Of a stretch of 64,000 bases of DNA, positions 15,061 to 25,396 are shown piece by piece. Both the position numbers and the translations under genes were made by a program. The notes beneath the pieces were generated by a model. It was not told the origin of the DNA. It was given only the letters and a program-made list of their open reading frames with translations, and searched no databases. The stretch spans positions 1 to 64,000 of the forward strand of contig NZ_JAOCZP010000001.1 of NCBI RefSeq assembly GCF_025336525.1, in the 5' to 3' direction. This DNA is from Chelativorans salis. Lineage in GTDB: Bacteria > Pseudomonadota > Alphaproteobacteria > Rhizobiales > Rhizobiaceae. Numbering within the stretch: the first letter of the stretch is position 1; each line of letters opens with the position of its first letter.

Positions 15061-16810
15061 TCCACTCACTGTTCAAGTTCGCCCCGCTCATCGCGGTACA
15101 TTCTTCCTTCCCGCCCTCATCTTCCACGCCGCCCGCCGGCAGCGAGACGTGCACCCGCGTTCCCGTGCCCGGCGCGCTTTCGATGCTCATGGCACCGCCG
15201 GACAGCTTCACCAGCCCCTTAACCAGCGCCAGGCCCAGGCCGGTGCCCTGGCGCGTATAGCTGTTCTGCACCTGGATGAAGGGCGTGCCGACGCGCTCCA
15301 GGTCCTCCGCAGACATGCCGATGCCGGTATCGCTCACGTCGAGCTCCAACCGGCCGCCGCTGCGCCGCGCCGTCACCTTCACCTCGCCCGCCGGCGTGAA
15401 CTTCACCGCGTTGGACAACAGGTTGATGAGCACTTGTTGGAGGGCGCGGCGGTCGCAGTTCACCACACCGATGTCTTCGGCGACATCGGCCTTCAGCGCC
15501 ACCGACTTCCCCTCGGCCTCACGCGCCGACATGGCAAGGCAGAACTGCAACGCCTCCTCGAAGCGAAACGGATGCGCCTCCAGAGCATAGGAACCGGACT
15601 GCAGCTTTGAGACATCCAGGATAGCATTGACCACCGACAGGAGATGCCCGCTCGCCTCGCGGATGAGGTCGACATATTCGCGCTGCTTATCATTGGCGAA
15701 AGGGCCGAACATCTCGTTCGCAAGCACATCGGAGAAGCCGAGAATGGCATTGAGCGGCGAACGCAGCTCATGGCTGACGGAGGCGAGATACCGATCCTTC
15801 GCCAACGTAGCGCTATCGGCGGCATCCTTGGCACTCGCAAGCGCGGCTTCCAATTCGGCCGTCGCGGCATCGTCACGCACGACGGCGACAAGCCCCCTCC
15901 CGTCCGGCTCGGCGGCGATATCGGCGATCAGTGCACGATAGCACGCACCCGCCGGCACACCGGCCTGTGCCGGCGTGCGCATGCGCATACGCACAACGCG
16001 CCGGTCTGCGCCCTCGCGCAGGTCGGCCAGCGCCTGCAGATAGGCGATGCGATCGGCCACGTGGATACGGTCGAAGAATCCAGTCCCCAAAAGCATCTCC
16101 GGCGCCACCGCGAACAACTTCTCCGCCTGCGGCGAAGCCTCAACCACATCGCCGCCCTGCTGCATGCGAAGGACCGTTGCGCCGATAATCTCCTCGATCG
16201 GCTGTCCCTTCGTTCCGGCAACCGCCTCGCGCTCGCCGGTTAGCGGCATCCGAGAGAGGAGCGTCGCCATGTAGAGAAGCGGCACCGCCCACTGCCAGGC
16301 TGCGGCGGGCACCGCGCCGGCAAAGACAGTTGCGCTCAACGCCGCGCCGAGCCCAATGGCCGAGCAGGTCGCAGCCAGTCCAAATCCGAGCGCTCTCTTG
16401 GTCCGTCCGATCCAGCCTGCTTCCACGGCGAGTGCAGCCGCCATCGCCGTCAGCGGCGAGGAAAGCCCGCCGCCGGCGGCAGTCAAGACGCCGACCGCCA
16501 CAGCCGCGAGCACGAGCGAGACAGGCTCGACAAGCCGCCGCCGGCCGGTGGCGATCAGCGCGAAGGCCGCCAGAAGACCGGTGCCAAATACCATGAAGAC
16601 GGAGGCAAACGCGCCCGCCGCACCTCCATGCAGCGGCATCGCCTGCGCGGTGGCCATCGCTGCGAGCACAGGCCCCGCGAAAAGCGCCGCCAAAAGCCGC
16701 CGCTGCCGCGCGCGCTCATCCGCCTCCATGACGGAGGGATGCAGCAGGCGCTCGCAGGCCGCTTGCAGGCTCTCGGGCCAGTTCGTTGAAAGGGACGCTC
16801 GTGTACTCAA
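15032..16810 (-). CDS. PAS-containing membrane sensor histidine kinase
   Basis: 592 aa. The N-terminal ~210 residues hold about six hydrophobic helices rich in Ala/Gly. A PAS region follows (about 225-330; GTGFFDRIHVADRIAYLQAL). The HisKA domain has SVSHELRSPLNAILGFSD with the phospho-accepting His near 350. HATPase motifs are LINLLSNAVKFT (N box), DTGIGM (G1), then GTGLGLALVKGL (G2). Architecture resembles the PdhS/DivJ-like kinases of Rhizobiales, but I cannot name the orthologue. No cognate response regulator is adjacent; the peptidoglycan-binding gene is in the same operon. Confidence 0.88.
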   Translation of the reverse strand: MSTRASLSTNWPESLQAACERLLHPSVMEADERARQRRLLAALFAGPVLAAMATAQAMPLHGGAAGAFASVFMVFGTGLLAAFALIATGRRRLVEPVSLVLAAVAVGVLTAAGGGLSSPLTAMAAALAVEAGWIGRTKRALGFGLAATCSAIGLGAALSATVFAGAVPAAAWQWAVPLLYMATLLSRMPLTGEREAVAGTKGQPIEEIIGATVLRMQQGGDVVEASPQAEKLFAVAPEMLLGTGFFDRIHVADRIAYLQALADLREGADRRVVRMRMRTPAQAGVPAGACYRALIADIAAEPDGRGLVAVVRDDAATAELEAALASAKDAADSATLAKDRYLASVSHELRSPLNAILGFSDVLANEMFGPFANDKQREYVDLIREASGHLLSVVNAILDVSKLQSGSYALEAHPFRFEEALQFCLAMSAREAEGKSVALKADVAEDIGVVNCDRRALQQVLINLLSNAVKFTPAGEVKVTARRSGGRLELDVSDTGIGMSAEDLERVGTPFIQVQNSYTRQGTGLGLALVKGLVKLSGGAMSIESAPGTGTRVHVSLPAGGVEDEGGKEECTAMSGANLNSEWNDDALRKTA

Positions 16811-17265
16811 CTCGACGCGCTCGCTCGTGTCCGCTTGACGGGCTCTTGTTCTGATCCGGACCCTCGCATCCAGCCTTTAAGGAAAGGATAAACGGGCGCC
16901 CGGGAAAGGCGCCGCAAGGGCTGAAACCTGCCTTATCTGGGGAAATGCCGGCAAGGGAATGCGTACATGGTTAACAAAAGATCGCTGGATTTGAACCGTC
17001 ATCCGTCCACCTTCGCCACTCACGGCGAAGCCGCCCGAGCCGATTTTCCTAATCCGTACAATTCCTTAGCTGCCTGCACGAAGGTTGCCGCAATCGAGCG
17101 CTTTTAAAAGGAATTCGTTTCGAATGCCGACATTTTCGCATTTTCCGGTCATTTGCCTCCAATTTTAGCCAATTTCTCAAGAGCTCCTTTGCGCGCCTCT
17201 GCCATTGTCACTACCGGGGAAGCTCCGGACCAAAGGTTGCGGGGCGGATATTGAGGACTGAAGCC
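16811..17265. other. Intergenic region between divergent genes
   Basis: 455 bases between the kinase (minus) and DUF5330 (plus) genes. No convincing protein or RNA gene. A GGTTAAC element near 16969 and a TTTTAAAA palindrome near 17102 may belong to promoters. It is less GC-rich than the neighbouring coding DNA, as expected for a shared promoter region. Confidence 0.5.
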
Positions 17266-17607
17266 ATGGGATTTCTGATCCGTTGCGCCTTCTGGCTTTC
17301 GCTGGTGCTTCTTTTTATCCCGTTCAACACGGGACAAGGGCCGGAGGCCGAGCAGGTCGGTCCGCTGCAGGCGCTGGTGGCGGCCCGCGAAGCCGTGCGT
17401 GATGTCGCCGGCATCTGCGAACGCCAGCCCGACGTCTGCGCGACCGCCAAGACGGCCGTCCACACCATCACCGCGCGGGCCAAGGAAGGCGTGCGCATTG
17501 CTCAAGATCTGATCGACGACGAGGCCGCGCCCGGAACGGAGACGGTCGAAGAGGCGGCGGAAGAACCGCAGGTGGCCGTCACCGACAGCGTCGCGCCGGC
17601 CGAATAA
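17266..17607 (+). CDS. DUF5330 family small membrane/exported protein
   Basis: 113 aa from ATG 17266. A hydrophobic N-terminal segment (FLIRCAFWLSLVLLFIPF) is followed by a helical domain with CERQPDVCATAKTAV, two Cys seven residues apart, and an acidic Glu-rich tail. The layout matches DUF5330, a family of Rhizobiales. It is probably inner-membrane anchored with a periplasmic domain. A start five codons upstream is possible but would put charged residues before the anchor. Function unknown. Confidence 0.7.
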   Translation: MGFLIRCAFWLSLVLLFIPFNTGQGPEAEQVGPLQALVAAREAVRDVAGICERQPDVCATAKTAVHTITARAKEGVRIAQDLIDDEAAPGTETVEEAAEEPQVAVTDSVAPAE

Positions 17608-17678
17608 TCCGGCGCCATGCGCTTCAAAAACCGGACTTTCCCCGTGACGGCCGCCCGCATAATCACTATATGCGGGCT

Positions 17679-18104
17679 ATGACGACTGGTATCGACACCA
17701 TCCGCGACGACTTCGCCTTTCTCGACGATTGGCAGGAGCGCTATCGCTATATCATAGAGCTCGGCAACGACCTGCCGACATTCCCCGAAGCTTCGCGCGA
17801 CGACCGCCACAAGGTGCGCGGCTGCGTCAGCCAGGTCTGGCTTCATACCGAGATCGGCGAGGGCCGCGATCCGATCATCACCTTCAAGGGTGATTCCGAT
17901 GCACACATCGTGCGCGGGCTGGTGGCGATCATGATGGCGCTCTTCAGCGGCCGCCACGCCAGCGAGATACTGACCACCGATGCCGAAGATACACTGCGTA
18001 CGCTGGGCCTCGACGAACACCTCACCCCGCAGCGCGCCAATGGTCTGCGCGCTATGATCCAGCGCATCCGCCAAGAGGCGGAGATGGCGATGGCGGCGGC
18101 GTAG
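17679..18104 (+). CDS. sufE: SufE-like Fe-S cluster assembly sulfur acceptor
   Basis: 141 aa. SufE accepts persulfide sulfur from the cysteine desulfurase SufS and passes it to the Suf scaffold. The conserved YRYIIELGNDLP start, then KVRGCVSQVWL with the acceptor Cys near residue 50, and the ALFSGR region are characteristic. ATG 17679 is preferred over the ATG three codons earlier by alignment to family starts. No other suf gene is nearby, as is often the case in Rhizobiales. A short REP-like element follows the stop. Confidence 0.9.
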   Translation: MTTGIDTIRDDFAFLDDWQERYRYIIELGNDLPTFPEASRDDRHKVRGCVSQVWLHTEIGEGRDPIITFKGDSDAHIVRGLVAIMMALFSGRHASEILTTDAEDTLRTLGLDEHLTPQRANGLRAMIQRIRQEAEMAMAAA

Positions 18105-18116
18105 CAACCGCAGAAT

Positions 18117-18146
18117 CCCTCATCCTGAACTTGTCGAAGGACAAGG
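18117..18146. repeat. REP-like intergenic element, partial
   Basis: CCCTCATCCTGAACTTGTCG followed by AAGGAC is a variant of an intergenic motif (CCTCATCCTGAGCTTGTCGAAGGA) that recurs in many alphaproteobacterial genomes. Only one copy is seen in this window. Confidence 0.5.
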
Positions 18147-18164
18147 GCGGTACACCGCTCCTGC

Positions 18165-18572
18165 CTACCGCTCCTCGAAATCCAGCGCGTGCCCGTTCAT
18201 GCAGTAGCGCAAGCCCGTCGGCTCCGGTCCGTCGTTGAAGACGTGGCCTAGATGGGCGTCGCAATCCGCGCAGCGCACCTCCGTGCGCGTGGAAAACCAT
18301 GAGCGGTCCTCGTTGAGCGATACCGCCTCATCTTCCACCGGTGCATAGAAGCTCGGCCAGCCCGTGCCGGAATCGTATTTCGTCTCGGAATCGAAGAGCG
18401 GCCGCCCGCAATTCACGCAGCGGTAAAGGCCTGGGCGCTTGTTGTCCCAGTAAGGGCCGGTAAAGGCGCGCTCGGTGCCCTCTTCCCGCGTCACGTGATA
18501 CTGCTCGGGCGTAAGCTGTTCGCGCCACTCCGCGTCCGACTTCTCGACCTTCAACCGCGTTTTGCTCGTCAT
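18165..18572 (-). CDS. msrB: Peptide-methionine (R)-S-oxide reductase MsrB
   Basis: 135 aa; reduces methionine-R-sulfoxide in proteins. Present are two zinc CxxC pairs ([10 protein letters not shown] and [11 protein letters not shown]), the GTGWPSF substrate loop, HVFNDGP, and the catalytic Cys in RYCMN near the C-terminus. It starts at ATG 18572; an upstream in-frame extension has no support. The gene stands alone on the minus strand. 18573-18793 is intergenic with the mrp promoter presumably inside. Confidence 0.95.
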   Translation of the reverse strand: MTSKTRLKVEKSDAEWREQLTPEQYHVTREEGTERAFTGPYWDNKRPGLYRCVNCGRPLFDSETKYDSGTGWPSFYAPVEDEAVSLNEDRSWFSTRTEVRCADCDAHLGHVFNDGPEPTGLRYCMNGHALDFEER

Positions 18573-18793
18573 GATCGAATGCTCCCGTTCGTGCCGCAGC
18601 TTATGTAGGTGCAAACACTCGCTTTTGCAGCCACCCTTCTTGCTATTCGCATCGACAATTCGTGAATAACTGCACGGATTGCCGCGCCTGCCTTGCCCCG
18701 CTTGAAACGAACGTCTATGTCACGGCGGCGATCGAAGCGTATTCATTATCTTACCCGGATCGCAGGCTGCAAAACATCTAACGAGGGGAACCC

Positions 18794-21166
18794 ATGGCAG
18801 CGGACGGGCAGTGGTTGACATTCCTTGTGCTGATCCTGCCCTTTCTCGGTGCCGCTGCAGCCCCTTTCTTGACCCGCGCCCTCGGGCACAATGCTGCCTG
18901 GGTCCTGGCGCTCATACCTGCTTTCATCTTCTACCACTTTGCTGGCTTCCTGGGAGCGGTCGCTGAGGGAGAGACAGTCGCCGCCGGCTACGCCTGGATC
19001 GAAAGCCTCGACGTCGACTTCTCCTGGTATCTCGACGGCCTGTCGCTCACCTTCGCACTCCTGATCTCCGGCATAGGCACGTTCATCGTGCTTTATTCGG
19101 GCGGCTATCTCAAAGGCCACCAGCATCTGGGACGCTTCTTTTCCTTCATCCTCATGTTCATGGGGTCGATGCAGGGGCTGGTGGTCGCCGACTCTTTCCT
19201 GACGCTGTTCGTCTTCTGGGAACTGACATCGATCACCTCCTTCCTCCTGATCGGCTTCGACCATTCGCGCGAAGCCTCGCGCCGCGCCGCGCTCCAGGCT
19301 CTGGTGGTGACGGGGCTCGGCGGATTGTCGCTGCTGGCCGGGCTTCTGGTCATTGCCAACATCACCGGCGCCACGTCGCTCTCGGCGCTTTTGGCCGAGG
19401 GCGACGCCTTGCGAGCTGCGCCGCTCTATATGGCGGCGCTCCTCCTGGTTTTGGGCGGCGCGTTCACCAAGTCGGCGCAGTTCCCGTTCCACTTCTGGCT
19501 GCCCAATGCCATGGAAGCGCCCACCCCGGTCTCCGCCTACCTGCACTCGGCCACCATGGTGAAGGCGGGCGTCTATCTTGTCATGCGCCTCAACCCGGTT
19601 ATGGGCGAGACGCTGGCTTGGGAGACGATCCTGCCCGTCTTCGGCGGCACGACGCTCATCGTCGGCACGCTTCTGGCGCTGCGCCAGACCGACCTCAAGC
19701 TGATGCTCGCCTATACGACGGTCGCCTCGCTTGGCCTGCTTATCATGCTGACCGGCTTCGGCTCCAAGGTCGCGGTCGAGGCCGCCGTGCTCTATCTGGT
19801 GGCACACTCTATGTTCAAGGGTGCACTCTTCATGGTCGCCGGCGCCATCGATCATGAGACCGGTACCCGCGACATCACTAGGCTCGGCGGCATCGGCCGC
19901 GCCATGCCGGTCACCTTTGCGGCCGCAGTACTTGCCGCCCTTTCCATGGGCGGCCTGCCGCCTTTCTTCGGCTTCCTTGCCAAGGAAGAGATCTATGCCG
20001 GGCTCGCTACCGGCGGGGGCTGGGCAGCGCTCCTCACGGCCGTCGCCATCGCCGGCAACGCGCTGATGTTTGCCATCGGCTTCGCGGTGGCGCTGAAGCC
20101 CTTCACCGGCGAAAGAGCGGACACGCCGAAGTCGCCACACGAAGGGCCTATCCTCCTGTGGCTTGGACCGCTGGTGCTCGGGACAAGCGGGCTCCTGATG
20201 GCGCTCGTTTCCGGCTTCAGCCACCACATCATCTCCAGCCCCATGGCGAGCGCTGTTGCCGGCGAACCTGTCGCCGTATCGATCTCCGTCATACCGCATG
20301 TCGGACTGCCGCTTCTTCTGTCGGTCCTCACCATCGCCCTCGGCATCGCTTTCTACTTGACGCTGGAGCGCGGGCGCGCGGCAATGGCTGCGACGCTCAC
20401 CGCCATTGGCTGGGGTCCCGACCGCGGCTTCGACCAGGCCGTGCGCGGCACGGTCCGGCTCTCGGCCTCCGTCACGGGCATTGTCCATAACGGGCGCCTC
20501 GACGTCTACATGACCGTGACCTTCATCGCCCTGGCGGCCGCCCTTTTCGTGCCGATGATCGCCTTCGGCGAGTTGCCTGCCGTTCCCGGGCTGCCCTCCC
20601 TGCCTTTCTATGAGGTGACGGTGCTCGCTGTCGGTTTCATCGGCCTTGGCGCCGTCATCTATGCGCGCGACCGGCTAACGGCCATCGTCTCGCTCGGCAT
20701 ACAGGGTTTCGCCGTGGCGCTGATCTTCATGCTGCTCGGCGCCCCCGACCTCTCCTTCACCCAATTCATGGTGGAGACGCTGTCGGTGGTGATCCTCGCC
20801 CTCGTCATGACGCGACTGAAGCTTTCACCAGCCGATCATCGGCCGACGCGCCAAAAGGTGCTCGACATCTCGATCGCCTCCCTGTGCGGCGCCGGCCTCG
20901 GCCTCATCCTGCTGCGCGTCACGCAGGTGCCGTTCGACGGTACTCTCAGCGTCTTCTTCGCCGAAAACGCCCGCGTCATCGCCCACGGCCGCAACATCGT
21001 CAACGTCATCATCGTCGACTTCCGCGGCCTCGACACGCTGGGCGAAATCGCCGTGGTGATGATCGCCGGGCTTGCCATCCTGGCTCTCGTGCGCATCCGT
21101 CCGGGGGTTGCACCCATCAAGGCGGAAAAACAGCGGGCCAAGGCCGTTGAAAAGGTGGAGGCATGA
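18794..21166 (+). CDS. mrpA: Mrp-type Na+/H+ antiporter subunit A
   Basis: 790 aa, about 20 hydrophobic helices. The first ~500 residues are the complex-I-like proton pump domain ([15 protein letters not shown], then [34 protein letters not shown], the signature of the NuoL/MrpA group). The C-terminal part carries the MbhD/MbhE-like segments ([48 protein letters not shown]). It is the largest subunit of the hetero-oligomeric Mrp complex that exchanges cations (Na+ or K+) for protons across the inner membrane. AGGGGAACCC precedes the start. It heads a seven-gene operon. Confidence 0.95.
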   Translation: MAADGQWLTFLVLILPFLGAAAAPFLTRALGHNAAWVLALIPAFIFYHFAGFLGAVAEGETVAAGYAWIESLDVDFSWYLDGLSLTFALLISGIGTFIVLYSGGYLKGHQHLGRFFSFILMFMGSMQGLVVADSFLTLFVFWELTSITSFLLIGFDHSREASRRAALQALVVTGLGGLSLLAGLLVIANITGATSLSALLAEGDALRAAPLYMAALLLVLGGAFTKSAQFPFHFWLPNAMEAPTPVSAYLHSATMVKAGVYLVMRLNPVMGETLAWETILPVFGGTTLIVGTLLALRQTDLKLMLAYTTVASLGLLIMLTGFGSKVAVEAAVLYLVAHSMFKGALFMVAGAIDHETGTRDITRLGGIGRAMPVTFAAAVLAALSMGGLPPFFGFLAKEEIYAGLATGGGWAALLTAVAIAGNALMFAIGFAVALKPFTGERADTPKSPHEGPILLWLGPLVLGTSGLLMALVSGFSHHIISSPMASAVAGEPVAVSISVIPHVGLPLLLSVLTIALGIAFYLTLERGRAAMAATLTAIGWGPDRGFDQAVRGTVRLSASVTGIVHNGRLDVYMTVTFIALAAALFVPMIAFGELPAVPGLPSLPFYEVTVLAVGFIGLGAVIYARDRLTAIVSLGIQGFAVALIFMLLGAPDLSFTQFMVETLSVVILALVMTRLKLSPADHRPTRQKVLDISIASLCGAGLGLILLRVTQVPFDGTLSVFFAENARVIAHGRNIVNVIIVDFRGLDTLGEIAVVMIAGLAILALVRIRPGVAPIKAEKQRAKAVEKVEA

Positions 21167-21167
21167 C

Positions 21168-21587
21168 ATGGACACGCTGATTTTCCGAACCATCGCGCCC
21201 TATCTTGCCAGCCTCATGGTGCTGTTCTCCGTCTTCGTGCTTTTGCGCGGGCACAACGAACCCGGCGGCGGCTTCATCGGCGGATTGATCGCGGCTTCCG
21301 CCTTCGCCATCTACGGCATCGCCTGCGGTGTGGCGCCGGTGCGCCGCGCGCTCTACTTCCACCCGATGGCCATCTCCGGCTTCGGGCTGCTGCTCTCGGC
21401 GCTGTCGGGCGCGGTGTCGCTGTTCATGGACATGCCTTTCCTGACCGGCCAGTGGACCGAAATCAGCGTGCTGGGGCTGCCCATAGACCTCTCGACGGTG
21501 CTGTTCTTCGATATCGGCGTCTATTTCGTCGTCGTAGGCTCGATCACCTCCATCGCGCTTGCGCTCGAGGAAAGGGAGCACGCGTAA
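21168..21587 (+). CDS. mrpB: Mrp antiporter subunit B
   Basis: 139 aa, four hydrophobic helices. The MrpB/MnhB signature [22 protein letters not shown] is complete. It starts one base after the mrpA stop (TGACATG). B is a separate gene here, whereas some rhizobia fuse A and B. Confidence 0.93.
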   Translation: MDTLIFRTIAPYLASLMVLFSVFVLLRGHNEPGGGFIGGLIAASAFAIYGIACGVAPVRRALYFHPMAISGFGLLLSALSGAVSLFMDMPFLTGQWTEISVLGLPIDLSTVLFFDIGVYFVVVGSITSIALALEEREHA

Positions 21588-21964
21588 TGGAAACAATCCT
21601 CGCCGCCACGGTCGCGATTTTCTTCGCCGTGTCGATCTATCTGATCCTGTCCAAGCACATCATCCGCATCCTCCTCGGCGTGGCGATCTTCAGCAATGCC
21701 GTGAACCTGACGATCTTTACGGCGGGCCGCGTGGTGCGCGAGGTACCGCCGATCATCCCCGTCGAGCTCGATACGCCCGACCGCCTTACGGCCAATCCAC
21801 TCCCACAGGCGCTTATCCTGACGGCGATCGTCATCTCGTTTTCCATTTTCGCCTTCCTTCTTGTCCTCGCCTTCCGCGCCTATCAGGAGTTGGGCACCGA
21901 CGACACGGACGGCATGCGGGTCGCCGAGCCCGAGGGCGAAGATCTCCCGCCGCTTGGATATTGA
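21587..21964 (+). CDS. mrpC: Mrp antiporter subunit C (NuoK-like)
   Basis: 125 aa, three membrane helices, homologous to NuoK. GVAIFSNAVNLTIFTAG and DPLPQALILTAIVIS-like (NPLPQALILTAIVISFSIFAF) are family signatures. The start overlaps the mrpB stop by one base (TAATG). The acidic C-terminal tail is cytoplasmic. Confidence 0.93.
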   Translation: METILAATVAIFFAVSIYLILSKHIIRILLGVAIFSNAVNLTIFTAGRVVREVPPIIPVELDTPDRLTANPLPQALILTAIVISFSIFAFLLVLAFRAYQELGTDDTDGMRVAEPEGEDLPPLGY

Positions 21965-21971
21965 GGAGCCA

Positions 21972-23531
21972 ATGGCAATCGAACCCGGTCACGCAGTCGA
22001 TCTTTCGGGAGCCATGGTGCTGGCACCCACCACACCTGCCGACTGGCTGGTTGTGGGGCCGGTGGCCATCCCGATCGTCACCGGCGCCATCCTGCTAATG
22101 GCGCGCCACGAGACGCGGCTGCATGCGAGCCTTGCCGTCGTCGGCCTCCTTGCCACGCTTTTGTGCAATATCGGCCTTCTGGCGCGCGTGCTCGACCAAG
22201 GCCCGCTGGTGATGACCATGGGACGGTGGCTGCCGCCCTTCGGCATCTCGTTCGCAGCCGATGCGCTGGGCGCATCGCTGGCGCTGGTGGCCACGCTGGT
22301 GGCCGTCGTCTGCGCTTTCTTCGCCACCGCCGATATCGGCGCAGTGGGCCGGCGCTATGGCTTCTATCCATTCATGATGCTGATGATGGCCGGCGTCGGC
22401 GGCTCCTTCCTGACCGGCGACATCTTCAACCTCTATGTGTGGTTCGAGGTCTTTCTCATCTCCTCCTTCGGTCTCCTGGTGCTGGGCTCGCAGCACAGGC
22501 AGCTCGACGGAGCGACGAAATACGCCATCCTCAACCTGGTCGGCACAACGCTGTTCCTCACCGCCACCGCCCTTCTCTACGGCACCTTCGGCACACTCAA
22601 CATGGCCGACATCGCCCGCAAGGCGGACGGTGTCAGAGAGAGCGCGCCGCTGACCACGCTTGCCGTGCTCTACTTGCTCGCCTTCGGCATGAAGGCGGCC
22701 GCCTTCCCGGTCAATTTCTGGCTGCCCGCCTCCTACCATACGCCGCGGATCGTCACCGCCGCGCTCTTCGGCGGGGTGCTGACCAAGGTCGGCATCTATG
22801 CGCTGTTGCGCACGCTGGTGATGCTCTTCCCGCCGGAGCTCGAGCTCCTGTCCGGCCTCATCGCCTGGATCGCGGCGGCGACGATGGTGATCGGCATTAT
22901 GGGCGCGCTTGCGCAGACGGACCTGCGCCGCGTACTCGGCTTCGTCGTCATCTCCGGCGTCGGCGTGATGCTGGCGGGCCTTGCGCTCGGCACCTCCGAG
23001 GGCCTCGCCGGCACGGTCTTCTACGCCTTCCACTCGATGATCGTGATGACCGCTCTTTATCTCCTCGCCGGCGTGATGAACGGCCTCGGCGGCAGCTACT
23101 CGCTCAGCAAGCTTTCCGGCCTTTATGCCACGAATCCCCTGGTCGCCGCCTTTGCGCTGCTCCTGATACTGGCCGCCGCCGGCCTGCCGCCGGCTTCGGG
23201 GCTGTGGCCGAAGGTGATGCTGGTGCGGGCCTCGCTCGATTCCGGCCAGCCTTGGCTTGCTTTCGCCATCCTCGCCACCGGCCTTCTCACCACGCTGGCG
23301 CTCGGCCGCGTCTTTATCCTCGCCATATGGCGGCCGCGGGTGGCCGCGGGGCCCAAGGTTCCGGCCTCGCCGCTTTTGGGATACGTGGCGCTTACTGCGC
23401 TTTCGCTGCCGGTAGTGGTGATGGGCCTTTATCCTGATCCGATAATCGCGGTCGCCGAGCGGGCAGCGGATGCCATCCTCAATGCGCCGGCCTATATCGG
23501 CACGGTCTTCCCCGAGGGGGCGGCGCAATGA
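21972..23531 (+). CDS. mrpD: Mrp antiporter subunit D (NuoN-like)
   Basis: 519 aa, about 14 helices, homologous to the NuoL/M/N proton-channel subunits. Characteristic segments are DIFNLYVWFEVFLISSFGLLVLG, FGMKAAAFPVNFWLPASYHTPRIVTAALFGGVLTKVGIYAL (with the conserved membrane Lys) and GLPPASGLWPK. GAGGAG lies directly before ATG 21972. Confidence 0.94.
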   Translation: MAIEPGHAVDLSGAMVLAPTTPADWLVVGPVAIPIVTGAILLMARHETRLHASLAVVGLLATLLCNIGLLARVLDQGPLVMTMGRWLPPFGISFAADALGASLALVATLVAVVCAFFATADIGAVGRRYGFYPFMMLMMAGVGGSFLTGDIFNLYVWFEVFLISSFGLLVLGSQHRQLDGATKYAILNLVGTTLFLTATALLYGTFGTLNMADIARKADGVRESAPLTTLAVLYLLAFGMKAAAFPVNFWLPASYHTPRIVTAALFGGVLTKVGIYALLRTLVMLFPPELELLSGLIAWIAAATMVIGIMGALAQTDLRRVLGFVVISGVGVMLAGLALGTSEGLAGTVFYAFHSMIVMTALYLLAGVMNGLGGSYSLSKLSGLYATNPLVAAFALLLILAAAGLPPASGLWPKVMLVRASLDSGQPWLAFAILATGLLTTLALGRVFILAIWRPRVAAGPKVPASPLLGYVALTALSLPVVVMGLYPDPIIAVAERAADAILNAPAYIGTVFPEGAAQ

Positions 23532-24001
23532 CCCTTTATCTCATCAACATCTTGCTGGCGCTGATCTGGACAGCTATCACCGGCTCCTTCACGCTTGCCA
23601 ACATCGTCTTCGGCTTCCTGCTCGGCGCGCTGGCCCTCTATCTCATCCGCGAGCAGGTCGGTTCGCTCGGCTATTTCCGGCGCGGCTTTAAGTTGATAGC
23701 ACTCGCTGCCCTGTTCCTCTACGAGTTGGTGCTTTCGGCCTGGCGGGTTGCCGTTCTGGTGCTGTCGCCGCGCATGGACCTGAAGCCCGGCATCTTCGCC
23801 TTTCCGCTGAAGGCCGACCGCGATTTCGAAATCACGCTTCTCGCTAACCTCATTACGCTGACGCCGGGCACGCTGTCGGTCGATGTGTCGGAGGACCGCA
23901 AGTTCCTCTACATCCACGCCATCGACTGCTCCGATCCGGACGCGCTCAGGCGCGAGATCGCGCAGGGCTTCGAACGCAGGATCATGGAGGCATTCCGATG
24001 A
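23528..24001 (+). CDS. mrpE: Mrp antiporter subunit E
   Basis: 157 aa. Two N-terminal helices are followed by a cytoplasmic domain with [20 protein letters not shown] and a C-terminal [10 protein letters not shown], all typical of MrpE/MnhE. It overlaps the mrpD stop by four bases (ATGA). Confidence 0.93.
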   Translation: MTLYLINILLALIWTAITGSFTLANIVFGFLLGALALYLIREQVGSLGYFRRGFKLIALAALFLYELVLSAWRVAVLVLSPRMDLKPGIFAFPLKADRDFEITLLANLITLTPGTLSVDVSEDRKFLYIHAIDCSDPDALRREIAQGFERRIMEAFR

Positions 24002-24336
24002 TTACCGGACAGGATTTCCTCGCCTTCGCCGAGCAGGCGGCGCTCGCCATACTGAGCCTTTCCTTCCTGCTCACGGTGCTACGCGTGGTCATCGGCCCCA
24101 GCCTGCCCGACCGGGTCCTGGGGCTCGACATGCTGGTTATGATCGCCATCGGCTTCATCGTCGTCATCGGCATCCGCACCGGCTACACACTCTACCTCGA
24201 TATCGCCATCGCGCTCGGCCTCGTCGGCTTCCTGGCCACCGTCGCCTTCGCCCGCTTCGTGATGAGCCGAAGTTTCGAGGAAGAGTTCATCTCGGACGAG
24301 GCACGCGGGCAATTCGTGGAGAAGAGCGATGATTGA
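23998..24336 (+). CDS. mrpF: Mrp antiporter subunit F
   Basis: 112 aa, three membrane helices, with the family motif [23 protein letters not shown] and an acidic C-terminus. It overlaps mrpE (ATGA). Confidence 0.93.
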   Translation: MITGQDFLAFAEQAALAILSLSFLLTVLRVVIGPSLPDRVLGLDMLVMIAIGFIVVIGIRTGYTLYLDIAIALGLVGFLATVAFARFVMSRSFEEEFISDEARGQFVEKSDD

Positions 24337-24694
24337 GCTTGTGCAAAACCTCCTCGTGGGCTCGCTCATGCTCGTCGGTTCCTTCTTCACCTTCGCCGCC
24401 GCCATCGGCCTTCTGCGCCTGCCGGATCTCTACTCGCGTATGCATGCCGCCTCCAAGGCCGGCATGCTGGGATCCGGTGTGCTCCTGCTGGCACTCGCGC
24501 TCTTCGCTCGCGACCATTCGACTGTGACGCGCGCGCTGGCGGCGATCACCTTCCTCCTGCTGACGACGCCCATCTCCGCCCATCTCCTGGCCAAGGCCGC
24601 CTATGCTGCCGGCTACCGTCTTTGGGAAGGTTCGGTGCATGATGACATGGCCGAAGCGCCGAAGGGAAAGAAGCAGCCCGAGCGCTCTCCTTGA
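24329..24694 (+). CDS. mrpG: Mrp antiporter subunit G
   Basis: 121 aa, three helices. [19 protein letters not shown] is the MrpG/MnhG signature, and [14 protein letters not shown] follows. It overlaps mrpF by eight bases and ends the operon. The complete ABCDEFG order matches functional Mrp systems that support pH and salt tolerance, in line with the betaine operon further along. Confidence 0.93.
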   Translation: MIELVQNLLVGSLMLVGSFFTFAAAIGLLRLPDLYSRMHAASKAGMLGSGVLLLALALFARDHSTVTRALAAITFLLLTTPISAHLLAKAAYAAGYRLWEGSVHDDMAEAPKGKKQPERSP

Positions 24695-24830
24695 CAAGCG
24701 GCGACCACAGCACGGTTTTGCTATCGCAAGGCTATGCCGACGCCGTGGTATCGGCCAAACCGGACTTCGTCAAAACTGGAATCAAGTATAACAAATATAC
24801 AGCATGCCGGTGCTTGATAGAAATTGTGAG

Positions 24831-24859
24831 TTGACGGGATATATCAAAGCGTGAATAAC
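24831..24859 (+). promoter_or_regulatory. Possible promoter of the MucR gene
   Basis: TTGACG (24831-24836), a 17-base spacer and AATAAC. The whole gap 24695-24972 is notably AT-rich (for example AAGTATAACAAATATAC near 24784), which is typical of the self-regulated promoters that MucR/Ros proteins bind. No other gene is seen in the gap. Confidence 0.35.
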
Positions 24860-24972
24860 CCGTTGTGCTTGAATGCGGGCACTGATAAGACTAAATAAAT
24901 GCTGTTTGAATGCCGCTGTATGTAGAAGGTGCGGTGTCGGATCATTGATGACATTGGGGTAGGGTAGAGAAC

Positions 24973-25392
24973 ATGGACGAACCACAGACAAAAAATGATG
25001 AAGTGCTTATCGAACTGACGGCAGATGTTGTGGCTGCTTATGTCAGCAACAATCCTGTTCCGGTTTCGGAGCTGTCAAACCTGATTGCCGACGTTCATAC
25101 GGCACTGGGCAAGGTGAACCGTACTGGCGAGCAGGCGCCGGCCGAAAAGCCGAAGCCGGCAGTCAATCCGAAGCGTTCCGTGCACGACGACTACATCATC
25201 TGCCTTGAAGACGGTAAGAAATTCAAGTCGTTGAAGCGCCACCTTATGACGCACTACAGCCTGACGCCGGAGCAATATCGCGAGAAGTGGGGCCTCGATC
25301 CCAGCTATCCGATGGTCGCTCCGAGCTATGCCGTAGCGCGCTCGCAGTTGGCGAAGAAGATGGGCCTCGGGCGCAAGCCGAAGAAGAAGTAG
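24973..25392 (+). CDS. mucR: MucR/Ros-family zinc-finger transcriptional regulator
   Basis: 139 aa. The N-terminal helical part mediates oligomerisation ([19 protein letters not shown]). The prokaryotic C2H2-like finger is near residues 79-98: [18 protein letters not shown] (Cys, Asp, two His). Then comes the invariant [22 protein letters not shown] and a basic tail (LGRKPKKK). MucR proteins act as global H-NS-like silencers of AT-rich targets, including exopolysaccharide and cell-cycle genes, in rhizobia and Brucella. The AT-rich accessory genes in this window would be natural targets (inference). A strong terminator follows. Confidence 0.93.
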   Translation: MDEPQTKNDEVLIELTADVVAAYVSNNPVPVSELSNLIADVHTALGKVNRTGEQAPAEKPKPAVNPKRSVHDDYIICLEDGKKFKSLKRHLMTHYSLTPEQYREKWGLDPSYPMVAPSYAVARSQLAKKMGLGRKPKKK

Positions 25393-25396
25393 CGTT

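Noticed and set aside
18746-20488. 580-codon minus-strand frame opposite mrpA
   Set aside because: Highly charged, repetitive translation typical of the antisense of a membrane protein gene.
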